A stretch of DNA of 64,000 nucleotides from Flammeovirgaceae bacterium UBA5585 (GTDB taxonomy: Bacteria; Bacteroidota; Bacteroidia; Cytophagales; Cyclobacteriaceae): the NCBI GenBank assembly GCA_002425185.1, contig DILT01000014.1:225384-289383 (forward strand). The letters run 5' to 3'. Both the position numbers and the translations under genes were made by a program. Shown in pieces: positions 25,684-34,100 of this stretch (the stretch's first letter is position 1; every line of letters begins with the position of its first letter). The notes beneath the pieces are model-generated. The model was given only the letters and a program-made list of their open reading frames with translations. It ran no database searches and was not told the origin of the DNA.

Positions 25684-28119
25684 ATGCTAAAAAACTTTTT
25701 CAAAACAGCTTTCCGGAATATCCTTAAGTATAAATCGTATTCAATTATCAATTTTATAGGACTTACCTGCGGCATAGCCCTAACCCTGCTCATTCTGGTA
25801 TATGTTCGTAATGAACTGAGTTATGATCGTTTCCATGAAAAAGCTGACCGGTTGTACCGGCTGCGGTACTCTGCCCCAAACGGACTGGAACTGGCCACCT
25901 CGCCACCACCCATAGCGCCAAAACTAAAAGATGAGTTTTCGGAAATTGAGGAAGCAGCCCGTGTGTATATCCGGAATGTAAGCATAAGTCTACCGAACAG
26001 TCAGGAGGCTTTTGAAGAAAATCGGATTGTCTTTGCCGACTCGGCCTTTACCGATATGTTCTCACTGAAATTCGTAAAAGGGAATCCGAAAAATGCTTTG
26101 CACGATAAGTTTACGGTGTTGATAAACGAGGAAATGGCAGAGAAATATTTTGGTGATAAAGATCCGATCGGTGAGTCTCTGATTTTTTCCGGGAGACAAT
26201 CCTTTAAAGTTGTGGGCGTAGTGAAAGATTTCCCTGAAAATTCCCACCTCCGTTTCAACATGCTGGTGCCGTATGACGATATGTTTGATCTTGAAGACGA
26301 ACGTACGGAAGCTGTGTTACGCAACAACCTTTCCCGAAATTTTATTATCAGTCATTCTTATACCTATATTTTACTACAACCCGGAGCCACTCCCGATAAT
26401 ATCAATGCCGGTATGGATGCCTTCATCAAGAAACATGCTGAACCGGTATTTCTGGTTGGGCAGGTGTTCACACTCATGCCAATAGTCGATATACATTTAA
26501 AGAGTACCCTGCTGGCTGAGCCCACGGCCACCAACTCCATGACAAACATTTTCATTTTTATTGGAGTAGGGATACTCACACTGCTAATCGCTTCCATCAA
26601 CTACATTAACCTCAGCACGGCCCAGTCGTTTACGCGCATGAAAGAAATCGGCATACGGAAAATTATGGGGTCGATGAAATACCAGCTTATTGTTCAGTTT
26701 TTAGCCGAGAGCTTTTTGTTTTGCCTGGTGTCGTTGCTAATGGCTTACCTTGTTTTCGATGCTGCCTTGCCCCTGCTCAATCAGCTAACCGGTAACCACC
26801 TGGAATTTTTACAGGTTGTGGATGGTGAACTGATGCTGTTATCCTCGATCGTTCTGGTTCTGCTCTCCGTTTTAGCAGGCGGATATCCGGCCTATTTTGT
26901 TTCCTCTTTTGAATCGGTAACAGCATTGAAAGGAGCCGGTACCACTGGCGATGGAAATCAGTTCTTCCGCAAATCATTGGTGGTGGTTCAACTGGCTATC
27001 GCGTGCATGTTGCTGTCGGGCTCACTGCTCATTGTGAAACAATTGAATTATCTGAGCAGCCGGCCGGTAGGTTTTCAACGCGAACACGTTATCACTATTC
27101 CGTTGTATAGCCAGAACATGAACGGATACTTTCAACAGCGTGATTCTACGTTTCAAATTCGTTTACAAACCTTTCGGGATATTGTAGAAGCGCAAACCGG
27201 TATCCGGAACACCACATTATCCTCCGGCTCACCCGGTGCCGGAAGCGTTTTCAGGGGCACTATTCCCGAAGGATTTACCCGCGAAGACAACATATTTGCT
27301 GCCAACATGGCCATCGATTACGATTTTCTAAAAGCGTATGACATGGAGTTGATTGCCGGCCGCGCCTTCAGCAAGGATTATCCATCAGACGAGCCTGAAG
27401 GGTTTATTGTGAATGAAGCAGCCGTACAACAGTTCAATTGGGAAACTCCGGAAAAGGCATTGGGCAAATCCATCAACCGCGAAGGAAAGAAGGGATATGT
27501 TGTTGGCGTAATCAAGGATTTTAATTTTGCCGACCTCACTACGCCCATTTCAGCATTGCTTATGGCCATTGACCGCAATCAATTCAATACCCTTTCGGTG
27601 CGATTTGAAAATGCGAATGTGGAGTCAACCATTGCCAGGTTGGAACAAGAGTGGAATAAACTATTTCCCGAAAAAGCCTTTGAGTTTACCTTCCTCGATG
27701 AGCAACTGAATCAGCAGTATTCCAATTTTCAGAATTTCGGAACGATCATCCAGGTGTTTACTGCCATTGCTGTTCTCATTTCATGCCTGGGTGTGTACGG
27801 TTTGGTGTTGTTTACCGTTAAACGCAAAGTGAAGGAAATAGGTGTGCGTAAAGTGCTGGGCGCCAACGTGGGCAACATCTTGCTATTGATCTACCGCGAT
27901 TTTGCGTTGTTGATTCTCATTGGGTTTATTCTTGCAATTCCTGCCTCATACTACTTCATGAGTGAATGGTTTACCAACTTCATATACCACACGGATATAG
28001 ACATTTTTACGTATGTGATTAGTCTTTCACTGGTATTACTAATTGTATCGCTAACCATAAGCTACCAGGCCATACGTGCCGCACAAGCCAACCCGGTAAC
28101 TTCATTACGAAGTGAATAA
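25684..28119 (+). CDS. ABC transporter permease, FtsX/MacB type
   Basis: An 811-residue protein read from the ATG at 25684 (a TTG 30 bp upstream is less likely). Helices: one at residues 20-42 (YSIINFIGLTCGIALTLLIL), a group near 285-420, and a third near 670-800. Two FtsX domains surround a MacB-like periplasmic domain. KEIGIRKIMGSMKYQLIVQF and KEIGVRKVLGANVGNILLLI are the two copies of the FtsX-associated motif. A partner ATPase is not visible next to it. Such proteins often pump out antimicrobial peptides or lipoproteins in Bacteroidota; this is inference. Confidence 0.92.
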   Translation: MLKNFFKTAFRNILKYKSYSIINFIGLTCGIALTLLILVYVRNELSYDRFHEKADRLYRLRYSAPNGLELATSPPPIAPKLKDEFSEIEEAARVYIRNVSISLPNSQEAFEENRIVFADSAFTDMFSLKFVKGNPKNALHDKFTVLINEEMAEKYFGDKDPIGESLIFSGRQSFKVVGVVKDFPENSHLRFNMLVPYDDMFDLEDERTEAVLRNNLSRNFIISHSYTYILLQPGATPDNINAGMDAFIKKHAEPVFLVGQVFTLMPIVDIHLKSTLLAEPTATNSMTNIFIFIGVGILTLLIASINYINLSTAQSFTRMKEIGIRKIMGSMKYQLIVQFLAESFLFCLVSLLMAYLVFDAALPLLNQLTGNHLEFLQVVDGELMLLSSIVLVLLSVLAGGYPAYFVSSFESVTALKGAGTTGDGNQFFRKSLVVVQLAIACMLLSGSLLIVKQLNYLSSRPVGFQREHVITIPLYSQNMNGYFQQRDSTFQIRLQTFRDIVEAQTGIRNTTLSSGSPGAGSVFRGTIPEGFTREDNIFAANMAIDYDFLKAYDMELIAGRAFSKDYPSDEPEGFIVNEAAVQQFNWETPEKALGKSINREGKKGYVVGVIKDFNFADLTTPISALLMAIDRNQFNTLSVRFENANVESTIARLEQEWNKLFPEKAFEFTFLDEQLNQQYSNFQNFGTIIQVFTAIAVLISCLGVYGLVLFTVKRKVKEIGVRKVLGANVGNILLLIYRDFALLILIGFILAIPASYYFMSEWFTNFIYHTDIDIFTYVISLSLVLLIVSLTISYQAIRAAQANPVTSLRSE

Positions 28120-28175
28120 GCAATTTCGTTCCAACCAAAGTAATTATGTAGGTGTCTAATGGCAAAAACAGGACT

Positions 28176-28532
28176 ATGCGCTTATTCAGCCTTACGTTTA
28201 TACTTCTTGCCTTATGGCAATGCGACACCGAAAAAGTAATCATTTGCTTCCCACAGAACTGTACCACCAAAGCCACGGTAAAAGACCTTACCGGTCTGGA
28301 TGGTTGCGGACTGGTGTTTGAGCTGGAAGACGGAACCATACTTGAACCCGAGCGCAGGGTGTACGTGCAGCCGCCAAAACCGGAAGAAGATCCCTTATAC
28401 TATTTTGAACTGAAAGCCAATCAAAGAGTAATCATCGGCTACGAATCCTCAAATGCCGCTTCTATTTGCATGGCGGGAGAACTGGTTTTTGTAACCTGCA
28501 TTAAGTTGGTTGGGAGTTCTGCTGCTGATTAG
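28176..28532 (+). CDS. Small secreted protein of unknown function
   Basis: A 118-residue protein read from the ATG at 28176 (a GTG 24 bp upstream would add 8 residues). It begins with a hydrophobic leader ending LALWQCDTEK; the Cys may be a weak lipobox. The body has several cysteines (VIICFPQNC, GLDGCGLVF, ASICMAG, VTCIKLVG) and a strand-rich pattern. It ends just before the convergent zinc-ribbon gene; the coding regions overlap by 4 bp. No family recognised. Confidence 0.55.
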   Translation: MRLFSLTFILLALWQCDTEKVIICFPQNCTTKATVKDLTGLDGCGLVFELEDGTILEPERRVYVQPPKPEEDPLYYFELKANQRVIIGYESSNAASICMAGELVFVTCIKLVGSSAAD

Positions 28533-29185
28533 GGTGAAAATCTAAGCGAATCCGTATCCAGATCTTTTACTCTGTTAAAACCATATGAATCATCGTAGTC
28601 CCTATCAACTCCATTAATTTCTCCCTTTTCCAATAATTCCTTAAGTTCATTTTTGGTGAAAAAGAACTCTTGTGTTACAAAGTAGTCTTCATCATTTAGT
28701 TTGTAAACAAAACTAAAGTATTGAAAGGCATTTGGATAAACTATTACAGTGTCTCCTTGGGTCCGAGCAACTCTTAGGAAATAGTAATACGTACTGTCAT
28801 TCACGTCCTTTCGTATTAGATAAACGTCTCCAACCTTTGGATCCGCTACGAAAAGAGCCTTTTCTTTTTGAGTGTTGATGTTTGTAATCACAAGTGTGCC
28901 AATCAACATCAGAAATATTAATACTCCCGAGTAGAGATAAATAGGAGTGCTTGTAACAGATTCAAAGTGCTTTACCCTCGGATTGAAATTATTTGGCTTT
29001 CCACACTTAGTACAGTAGACTCTAGATTCCTTGTCACCAACAGGAAAGAGCGGTATCCAAAATAGATGAAAGTAATCTCTAAAAATCTCGAACTCTAGTC
29101 CAATAGAATTACAGGTCGTACAGGTGCCTATATGATCCGTGGTCTTCTTAATTTTTGCTTTCTTTCTCCCGTAAATAAAAATCAT
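28529..29185 (-). CDS. Zinc-ribbon membrane protein of unknown function
   Basis: A 218-residue protein. Two CxxC pairs (CTTC near residue 22 and CTKC near residue 59) form a zinc ribbon at the N-terminus, then a membrane helix (PIYLYSGVLIFLMLIGTLVI), then an extended C-terminal domain (DVYLIRKDVNDSTYYYFLRV onward). The base composition looks more AT-rich than its neighbours, a hint of recent acquisition, although I have not counted it. No function can be assigned. Confidence 0.7.
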   Translation of the reverse strand: MIFIYGRKKAKIKKTTDHIGTCTTCNSIGLEFEIFRDYFHLFWIPLFPVGDKESRVYCTKCGKPNNFNPRVKHFESVTSTPIYLYSGVLIFLMLIGTLVITNINTQKEKALFVADPKVGDVYLIRKDVNDSTYYYFLRVARTQGDTVIVYPNAFQYFSFVYKLNDEDYFVTQEFFFTKNELKELLEKGEINGVDRDYDDSYGFNRVKDLDTDSLRFSP

Positions 29186-29264
29186 GTTGCAAACTGTCCA
29201 AAATAAATATTACCCACAACATTTGAATACATGCAATTGTCTGTATTCTCTATATATCAAAACA

Positions 29265-31418
29265 TCACTTCAACGTAAGCTCATCAACAATATGTTTTGC
29301 CCCGCCCAATTTATCTATGCACCACAGCACATAGCGTATATCCACACAAATGGTGCGGTTTAAGTCTTTGTCGAAGGCAATTTTATGGCTGAGCGCCTCA
29401 TAGTTTCCATCAAAGGCCAACCCAATGAGTTCGCCACTGCCGTTCAGCACCGGTGAGCCGGAGTTACCGCCTGTTATATCGTTGGTGCTAATGAAGTTCA
29501 CCACCAGGTCGTTGGTGCGGGCATCTTTGTAAGGGCCAAAGTCTTTTTTCTTTGCTGCCTCCAGAAGTTCTTTTGGTAAATCAAACTCGTAGTCGCCCGG
29601 CTTGTATTTTTCCAACACGCCCTTCATGGTACAGACATAATCATAAAATACGGCATCGCGCGGGCGGTAGGATTTTACGTTGCCATAACTCAGGCGCATG
29701 GTAAAGTTGGCATCGGGATACATGGTCTTTCCCGGGTTCATTTCACGAACACCTTTCAGGTATAACCGGCTGAGGTCGTTATTACGGTGTGTAAACTCGG
29801 TGAACTTCGAAGCAAAACGTGTGTTGTAGTTTTTCACAAAAGCCGAAACGTAGGCATAGGCCGGATCATCACGCAAAGCAGCGGCTTCCGGCTTGGCCAT
29901 AAAGGCTTCCCATTTGGCATCATCAAACACCATGGTTTTTGAAAATACATCCGCAGCAAACTTTTTATAGGTTTGCTCATCACCCAGGTCGCCATAGCCG
30001 GTGCGCAGGCGGGTAAAAAATTCAGCAGGGTGTTGGGCCGATTCAATATCGGTATAAAACATGCGGCTGGTGGCCGCGATAATGTTCTGATCGGAAGCTT
30101 TATTTTCATTTTGTAAAAAGATTGTGCGCGTTCGTTTTAAACTTTCCACCACCCGGTTAATTTCATCAGCCGAAGGATTGTCGCGTGTAAGCGCAGTTTC
30201 CAGTGCCTGCCAAGAGGCAGCATAGGCAGCCAGGGGTGAGCCCAATATACCCTCATTTAAATAAATGCGTTGTTTGGTATAAGGCCACCACTCTTTATAG
30301 GCCTTTTCATATTCAGCAAACACTTGCGCATACTCCGGCTTTCCTTTGGCCCATTGAATAAATTTTTCCTCCTCCGCTTTCTTCTGACCAAACACATCAT
30401 ACTTCATTAACTGTTTTGCTTCACCATCAAAAAATTTCCAGTAGTTGGCAATGGCAGCATAACTGGAGGCAAGCTGAAGTCGTACCGCATCGCTCTTTTT
30501 CATCTCTTCAAACATCAGTTTCAGGCGGGCATCGCGCAGGTTAACGATGGCTGGGTTTTCTATTTCGGTTTTGATCTTTACGCCCCATGAAGTTTCATAC
30601 CGGTTAGTACTTCCCGGATAGCCAAGAATCATGGCGTAATCATTCTCCTTTACACCCTTGGTAGAAACGTTCAGGTAATATTTCGGTATGTAGGGAACAT
30701 TATCGGGCGCATAGGCTGCAGCCTTTCCGTCCTTGCTCATATACACCCGGAATACGGCAAAGTCGCCTGTATGGCGTGGCCATTCCCAGTTGTCGGTATC
30801 GCCACCAAACTTACCGATGCTTTCAGGAGGTGTTCCTACCAGGCGTACATCGCGGTAACGCTCATACACAAAAAGTAAATATTGGTTATTGCGGAAGAAA
30901 GGAACTACCCGTGCTTCAAGGTTATTGCCATCCGTAGTGCGTTTAACAATATCATTGGAGATAGCCTGAAGTTTCGTTGCTCGTTCCGCTCCGCTCAACC
31001 CCTTCAATGCATCTTCAACTTCTTTGGTAACATCGTCTATGCGCACCAAAAACTGAACGGATAAGGAAGGAGCAGGAATTTCTTCAGCTTTACTTTTTGC
31101 ATAAAACCCATCGCGCAAATAATTATTCTCTACTGTACTGGCCGCAGCAATAGCCGAATACCCGCAATGGTGATTGGTGAACACCAAACCCTCCCTGCTT
31201 ACAATTTCCCCGGTGCAGCCTCCGCCAAAAATCACAATGGCATCTTTAATAGAAGGTTTATTCAAGCTATATAGTTGTTCCTTGGTTAGCTTCAGTCCCT
31301 TTTTCACCATTTCATTGTATACATGGTCGCCCAGCATATACAATAACCACATGCCCTCATCGGCACGAACGAAGCTGAACACCAAAACAAAGAGTAGGGA
31401 GAGTATGCGCTTTTTCAT
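29265..31418 (-). CDS. S46 family dipeptidyl-peptidase (DPP7/DPP11 family)
   Basis: A 717-residue secreted serine exopeptidase that removes dipeptides from the N-terminus of peptides. Signal peptide: KKRILSLLFVLVFSFVRA. The chymotrypsin-like catalytic residues are visible: His in TNHHCGYSAI, Asp in TDNWEWPRHTGDF, Ser in DITGGNSGSPVLNG. The length fits the family. In FDGNYEALS the residue after FD is Gly; my recollection is that DPP7 has Gly and DPP11 has Arg at this place, so hydrophobic P1 preference is suggested, but this is inference. Confidence 0.93.
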   Translation of the reverse strand: MKKRILSLLFVLVFSFVRADEGMWLLYMLGDHVYNEMVKKGLKLTKEQLYSLNKPSIKDAIVIFGGGCTGEIVSREGLVFTNHHCGYSAIAAASTVENNYLRDGFYAKSKAEEIPAPSLSVQFLVRIDDVTKEVEDALKGLSGAERATKLQAISNDIVKRTTDGNNLEARVVPFFRNNQYLLFVYERYRDVRLVGTPPESIGKFGGDTDNWEWPRHTGDFAVFRVYMSKDGKAAAYAPDNVPYIPKYYLNVSTKGVKENDYAMILGYPGSTNRYETSWGVKIKTEIENPAIVNLRDARLKLMFEEMKKSDAVRLQLASSYAAIANYWKFFDGEAKQLMKYDVFGQKKAEEEKFIQWAKGKPEYAQVFAEYEKAYKEWWPYTKQRIYLNEGILGSPLAAYAASWQALETALTRDNPSADEINRVVESLKRTRTIFLQNENKASDQNIIAATSRMFYTDIESAQHPAEFFTRLRTGYGDLGDEQTYKKFAADVFSKTMVFDDAKWEAFMAKPEAAALRDDPAYAYVSAFVKNYNTRFASKFTEFTHRNNDLSRLYLKGVREMNPGKTMYPDANFTMRLSYGNVKSYRPRDAVFYDYVCTMKGVLEKYKPGDYEFDLPKELLEAAKKKDFGPYKDARTNDLVVNFISTNDITGGNSGSPVLNGSGELIGLAFDGNYEALSHKIAFDKDLNRTICVDIRYVLWCIDKLGGAKHIVDELTLK

Positions 31419-31553
31419 GGTTGAAACGATTTAAGGAACCTAAGTTAGAAATTATCGGAAAAGGTTGAAAGGTGGCATTCGTAGAAAAGGAAATAAACTT
31501 TTCTGAGTATCCATTTAACGTCCAAAGTTTAATAGAGCATCACCACACTACCA

Positions 31554-31613
31554 CCTCACCCCTTCCCCTCTCCCGCAGGAGAGGGGTGTCCGAGGTACGA
31601 GGACGGGGTGAGG
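31554..31613. repeat. CCCCTCTCC palindromic repeat (Bacteroidota REP-like)
   Basis: Outer arms CCTCACCCC (31554-31562) and GGGGTGAGG (31605-31613) and inner arms CCCCTCTCC (31565-31573) and GGAGAGGGG (31578-31586) are exact inverse complements. It sits between the S46 peptidase and the CHY gene. Read in one frame it gives LPLSRRRGVSEVRGRGE, a tail sequence also seen, as I recall, at the C-terminus of DUF559 proteins. A related sequence is at 63932-63994, again beside a DUF559 gene. Confidence 0.8.
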
Positions 31614-31680
31614 TTTTAATGTGGACATCACACGGACATTCAGATAAACTTTTAATACTCATAATAACTGGTTTTCTTTG

Positions 31681-32118
31681 ATGAAAAAGTTGAAAATGAA
31701 CGCGTTGTACCCGATCCCGGCTGCTCTTTTTATAATAAGTATTTACGTGGCTCCTGCACAAAATGCTATACCATTAGCCAACGCACAGGTAAAGGATATT
31801 GTGGTTTACGGCAAACCGGTTGATAACCAAACCCGTTGCATTCACTGGCATTCGGAATTGGACATTATTGCCATCAAGTTTAAGTGTTGCAATAAATACT
31901 ATCCCTGTTTTTCATGCCATGAAGAAACTACCGATCACAAACCAGCGGTGTGGCCCACCAAAGAATTTACGGAAAGGGCCATTCTTTGCGGAGTCTGTGG
32001 AAACGAACTGACCATTAATGAATACATGAACTGCAATAACACCTGCCCAACGTGTGCTTCTCTATTTAATCCTGGATGCAAGAACCATTATCATCTGTAC
32101 TTTGAAACCCGTAAATAA
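31681..32118 (+). CDS. CHY zinc-finger protein with N-terminal leader
   Basis: Read from the ATG at 31681 (145 residues). Residues about 40-145 are a CHY-type zinc finger as in Hot13/RCHY1: CIHWHSELDIIAIKFKCC, YYPCFSCHEE, ILCGVCGNELTI, CNNTCPTCASLFNPGC. The eight or more Cys and several His should bind about three zinc ions. The first 28 residues look like a signal peptide (PIPAALFIISIYVAPAQNA), unusual for this family, whose known members are cytosolic. Function of the bacterial family is unknown. Confidence 0.8.
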   Translation: MKKLKMNALYPIPAALFIISIYVAPAQNAIPLANAQVKDIVVYGKPVDNQTRCIHWHSELDIIAIKFKCCNKYYPCFSCHEETTDHKPAVWPTKEFTERAILCGVCGNELTINEYMNCNNTCPTCASLFNPGCKNHYHLYFETRK

Positions 32119-32174
32119 GGGGCACTTTACCAATGACTAATGACAATTAGCCTCCTATATACACCCCTTACACA

Positions 32175-34094
32175 TTGACCGCCACCGAAGAACTTTATAA
32201 AACTCTCGAACTGATCCGCCAGGAACGCCAGGCCGACCTGGAGCAGTACAAGCAAAAGGTGATGCTGTTGCCGCTCAGCCGTAAAACCAAGGAAGGCAAG
32301 AGCTGGTACCCGGTAAAACTCAAAAGGCACTACATCGGCACGGGCGAACGTCTGATTATCGAAATTGAGCGCACGCAACACCTCAACCAGGCCCATGTAT
32401 TTCAATCCGGTAAAGTTGTAAACGTGTTTTGCAATGCACGCAACACTCCCGAAAAAGAACACGAAGGCGGAGTAATCAATTATGTGCGCGACAATACGAT
32501 GGTGATTACACTAAACAGTGATGACCTGCCCTACTGGATTGATGATCCTTTGCTTGGTGTGGATGTAATGTTTGATGAAATGACTTACCGTGAGATGGAG
32601 TTTGCATTGAAGGAAGTTATTAAAGCAGATAAAAGCCGGGTGGCAGAGCTAAGGGAGATAGTATTAGGTTACACGTTGCCAAATGCCGGTCGCCAGCTAC
32701 CAGCAACAGGCGATTGGCAACCGGCAAACCATTTAAATGCGAGTCAGCAGGAAGCGCTGCAGAAAATTTTAAACAGCGAAGACGTGGCGATCATTCACGG
32801 CCCACCCGGTACAGGAAAAACGACTACGTTGGTTGAAGCGATAAACGTTACTGTGCGGGAAGAGAAACAGGTGTTGGTTACCGCATCCAGCAACGCAGCG
32901 GTTGATCTGCTGGTTGATAAACTCAGCGAGGCAGGTTTGAATGTGTTACGCATTGGCCACCCTGCGAGAGTAACGGAACAATCCTTAAGCAAAACATTGG
33001 ACTCGCGCATTGCCATGCACGTTCACTTTCGCGAACTGCGCACAATGCGCAGACGCATGGAACAGTTGCGCGAGATGGCCTATAAATACAAACGCGACTT
33101 CGGCTACTCCGAGCGGCAACAACGCAAACTTCTATTGCAAGAGGCTAAAGCACTTAAGGCTGATGCTGATGTTCTGGAGTTCTATATCATCAACGATCTA
33201 TTACAAAACAGTGAAGTGATTGCCTGTACGCTGGTTGGCGCATCGCACCCCACGCTTCGCGGAAAACGATACAAAAGTGTTTTTATTGACGAGGCGGGGC
33301 AGGCACTTGAGCCGGCCTGTTGGATTCCAATACTGCGGGCCGAACGGGTTATTCTGGCAGGCGATCATCACCAGCTTCCACCAACCGTAAAATCATTCGA
33401 AGCGGCTAAAGCAGGGCTGTCAAAAACCCTGTTTGAAAAATGTATCCAGCGGCACCCGCAAACTGCAGTGATGTTGCAAACCCAGTATCGTATGCATGAA
33501 GACATCATGAAGTTTTCAGCAAATTATTTTTACGAGAATAAATTGTTAGCCGATGCTTCCGTTGCCACAGCTCTGCTGGAGCCCGGCATGTTGCCGTTCG
33601 ATTTTATCGACACAGCCGGATGCGGGTTTACCGAAGCACAAGACCCGGAAACGCTAAGTCGCTACAACGAGGAAGAAGCACAGTTCCTGATCCGGCAAGT
33701 AGAAAAGCTCATCCTTCATTTTGGGGTGGAAAACTGGAATTTTTCAATGGGCATCATTACCCCTTACAGCGCACAGGTTGAGCGGCTAATCAAACTGGCA
33801 GAAGCCTCAGAAGAGCTTTCTGCTTTGGCTTCGTTCATCACCATTAATACAGTAGATGCCTTTCAGGGACAAGAGCGCGATGTTATTGCCATTAGTCTGG
33901 TGCGCTCAAACGAAAAAAGTGAAGTAGGTTTTTTAGGCGACATCAGGCGCATAAATGTAGCCATGACCCGGGCCAGGAAAAAACTGATTATGGCAGGCGA
34001 CAGCGCGACCTTAGGCACACACCCCTTCTACCTGGAATTATTAAGCTACGTCCAGACAAAAGGCTTTTACAAAAGTGCGTACGAGCTGATGTAG
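32175..34094 (+). CDS. SF1 helicase/AAA protein, IGHMBP2-like
   Basis: A 639-residue protein with a TTG start; no ATG gives a better N-terminus. Helicase motifs in order: Walker A IHGPPGTGKTTTLVEA (residues about 211-226), motif Ia (LVTASSNAAVDLLVDKL), Walker B FIDEAGQALEPAC, GDHHQLPPTVKS, then QTQYRMHED, motif V VDAFQGQERDVIAISLVR, and motif VI INVAMTRARKKLI. This is the SF1B (IGHMBP2/SMUBP-2, Upf1-like) architecture. It should act 5'-3' on nucleic acid. The first about 190 residues are the beta-barrel/stalk region. Confidence 0.93.
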   Translation: MTATEELYKTLELIRQERQADLEQYKQKVMLLPLSRKTKEGKSWYPVKLKRHYIGTGERLIIEIERTQHLNQAHVFQSGKVVNVFCNARNTPEKEHEGGVINYVRDNTMVITLNSDDLPYWIDDPLLGVDVMFDEMTYREMEFALKEVIKADKSRVAELREIVLGYTLPNAGRQLPATGDWQPANHLNASQQEALQKILNSEDVAIIHGPPGTGKTTTLVEAINVTVREEKQVLVTASSNAAVDLLVDKLSEAGLNVLRIGHPARVTEQSLSKTLDSRIAMHVHFRELRTMRRRMEQLREMAYKYKRDFGYSERQQRKLLLQEAKALKADADVLEFYIINDLLQNSEVIACTLVGASHPTLRGKRYKSVFIDEAGQALEPACWIPILRAERVILAGDHHQLPPTVKSFEAAKAGLSKTLFEKCIQRHPQTAVMLQTQYRMHEDIMKFSANYFYENKLLADASVATALLEPGMLPFDFIDTAGCGFTEAQDPETLSRYNEEEAQFLIRQVEKLILHFGVENWNFSMGIITPYSAQVERLIKLAEASEELSALASFITINTVDAFQGQERDVIAISLVRSNEKSEVGFLGDIRRINVAMTRARKKLIMAGDSATLGTHPFYLELLSYVQTKGFYKSAYELM

Positions 34095-34100
34095 TAAAAA

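Noticed and set aside
31472..31681. A 69-codon plus-strand ORF that contains LPLSRRRGVSEVRGRGE
   Set aside because: It lies over the CCCCTCTCC palindrome and has no start or conserved domain; the peptide comes from the repeat.
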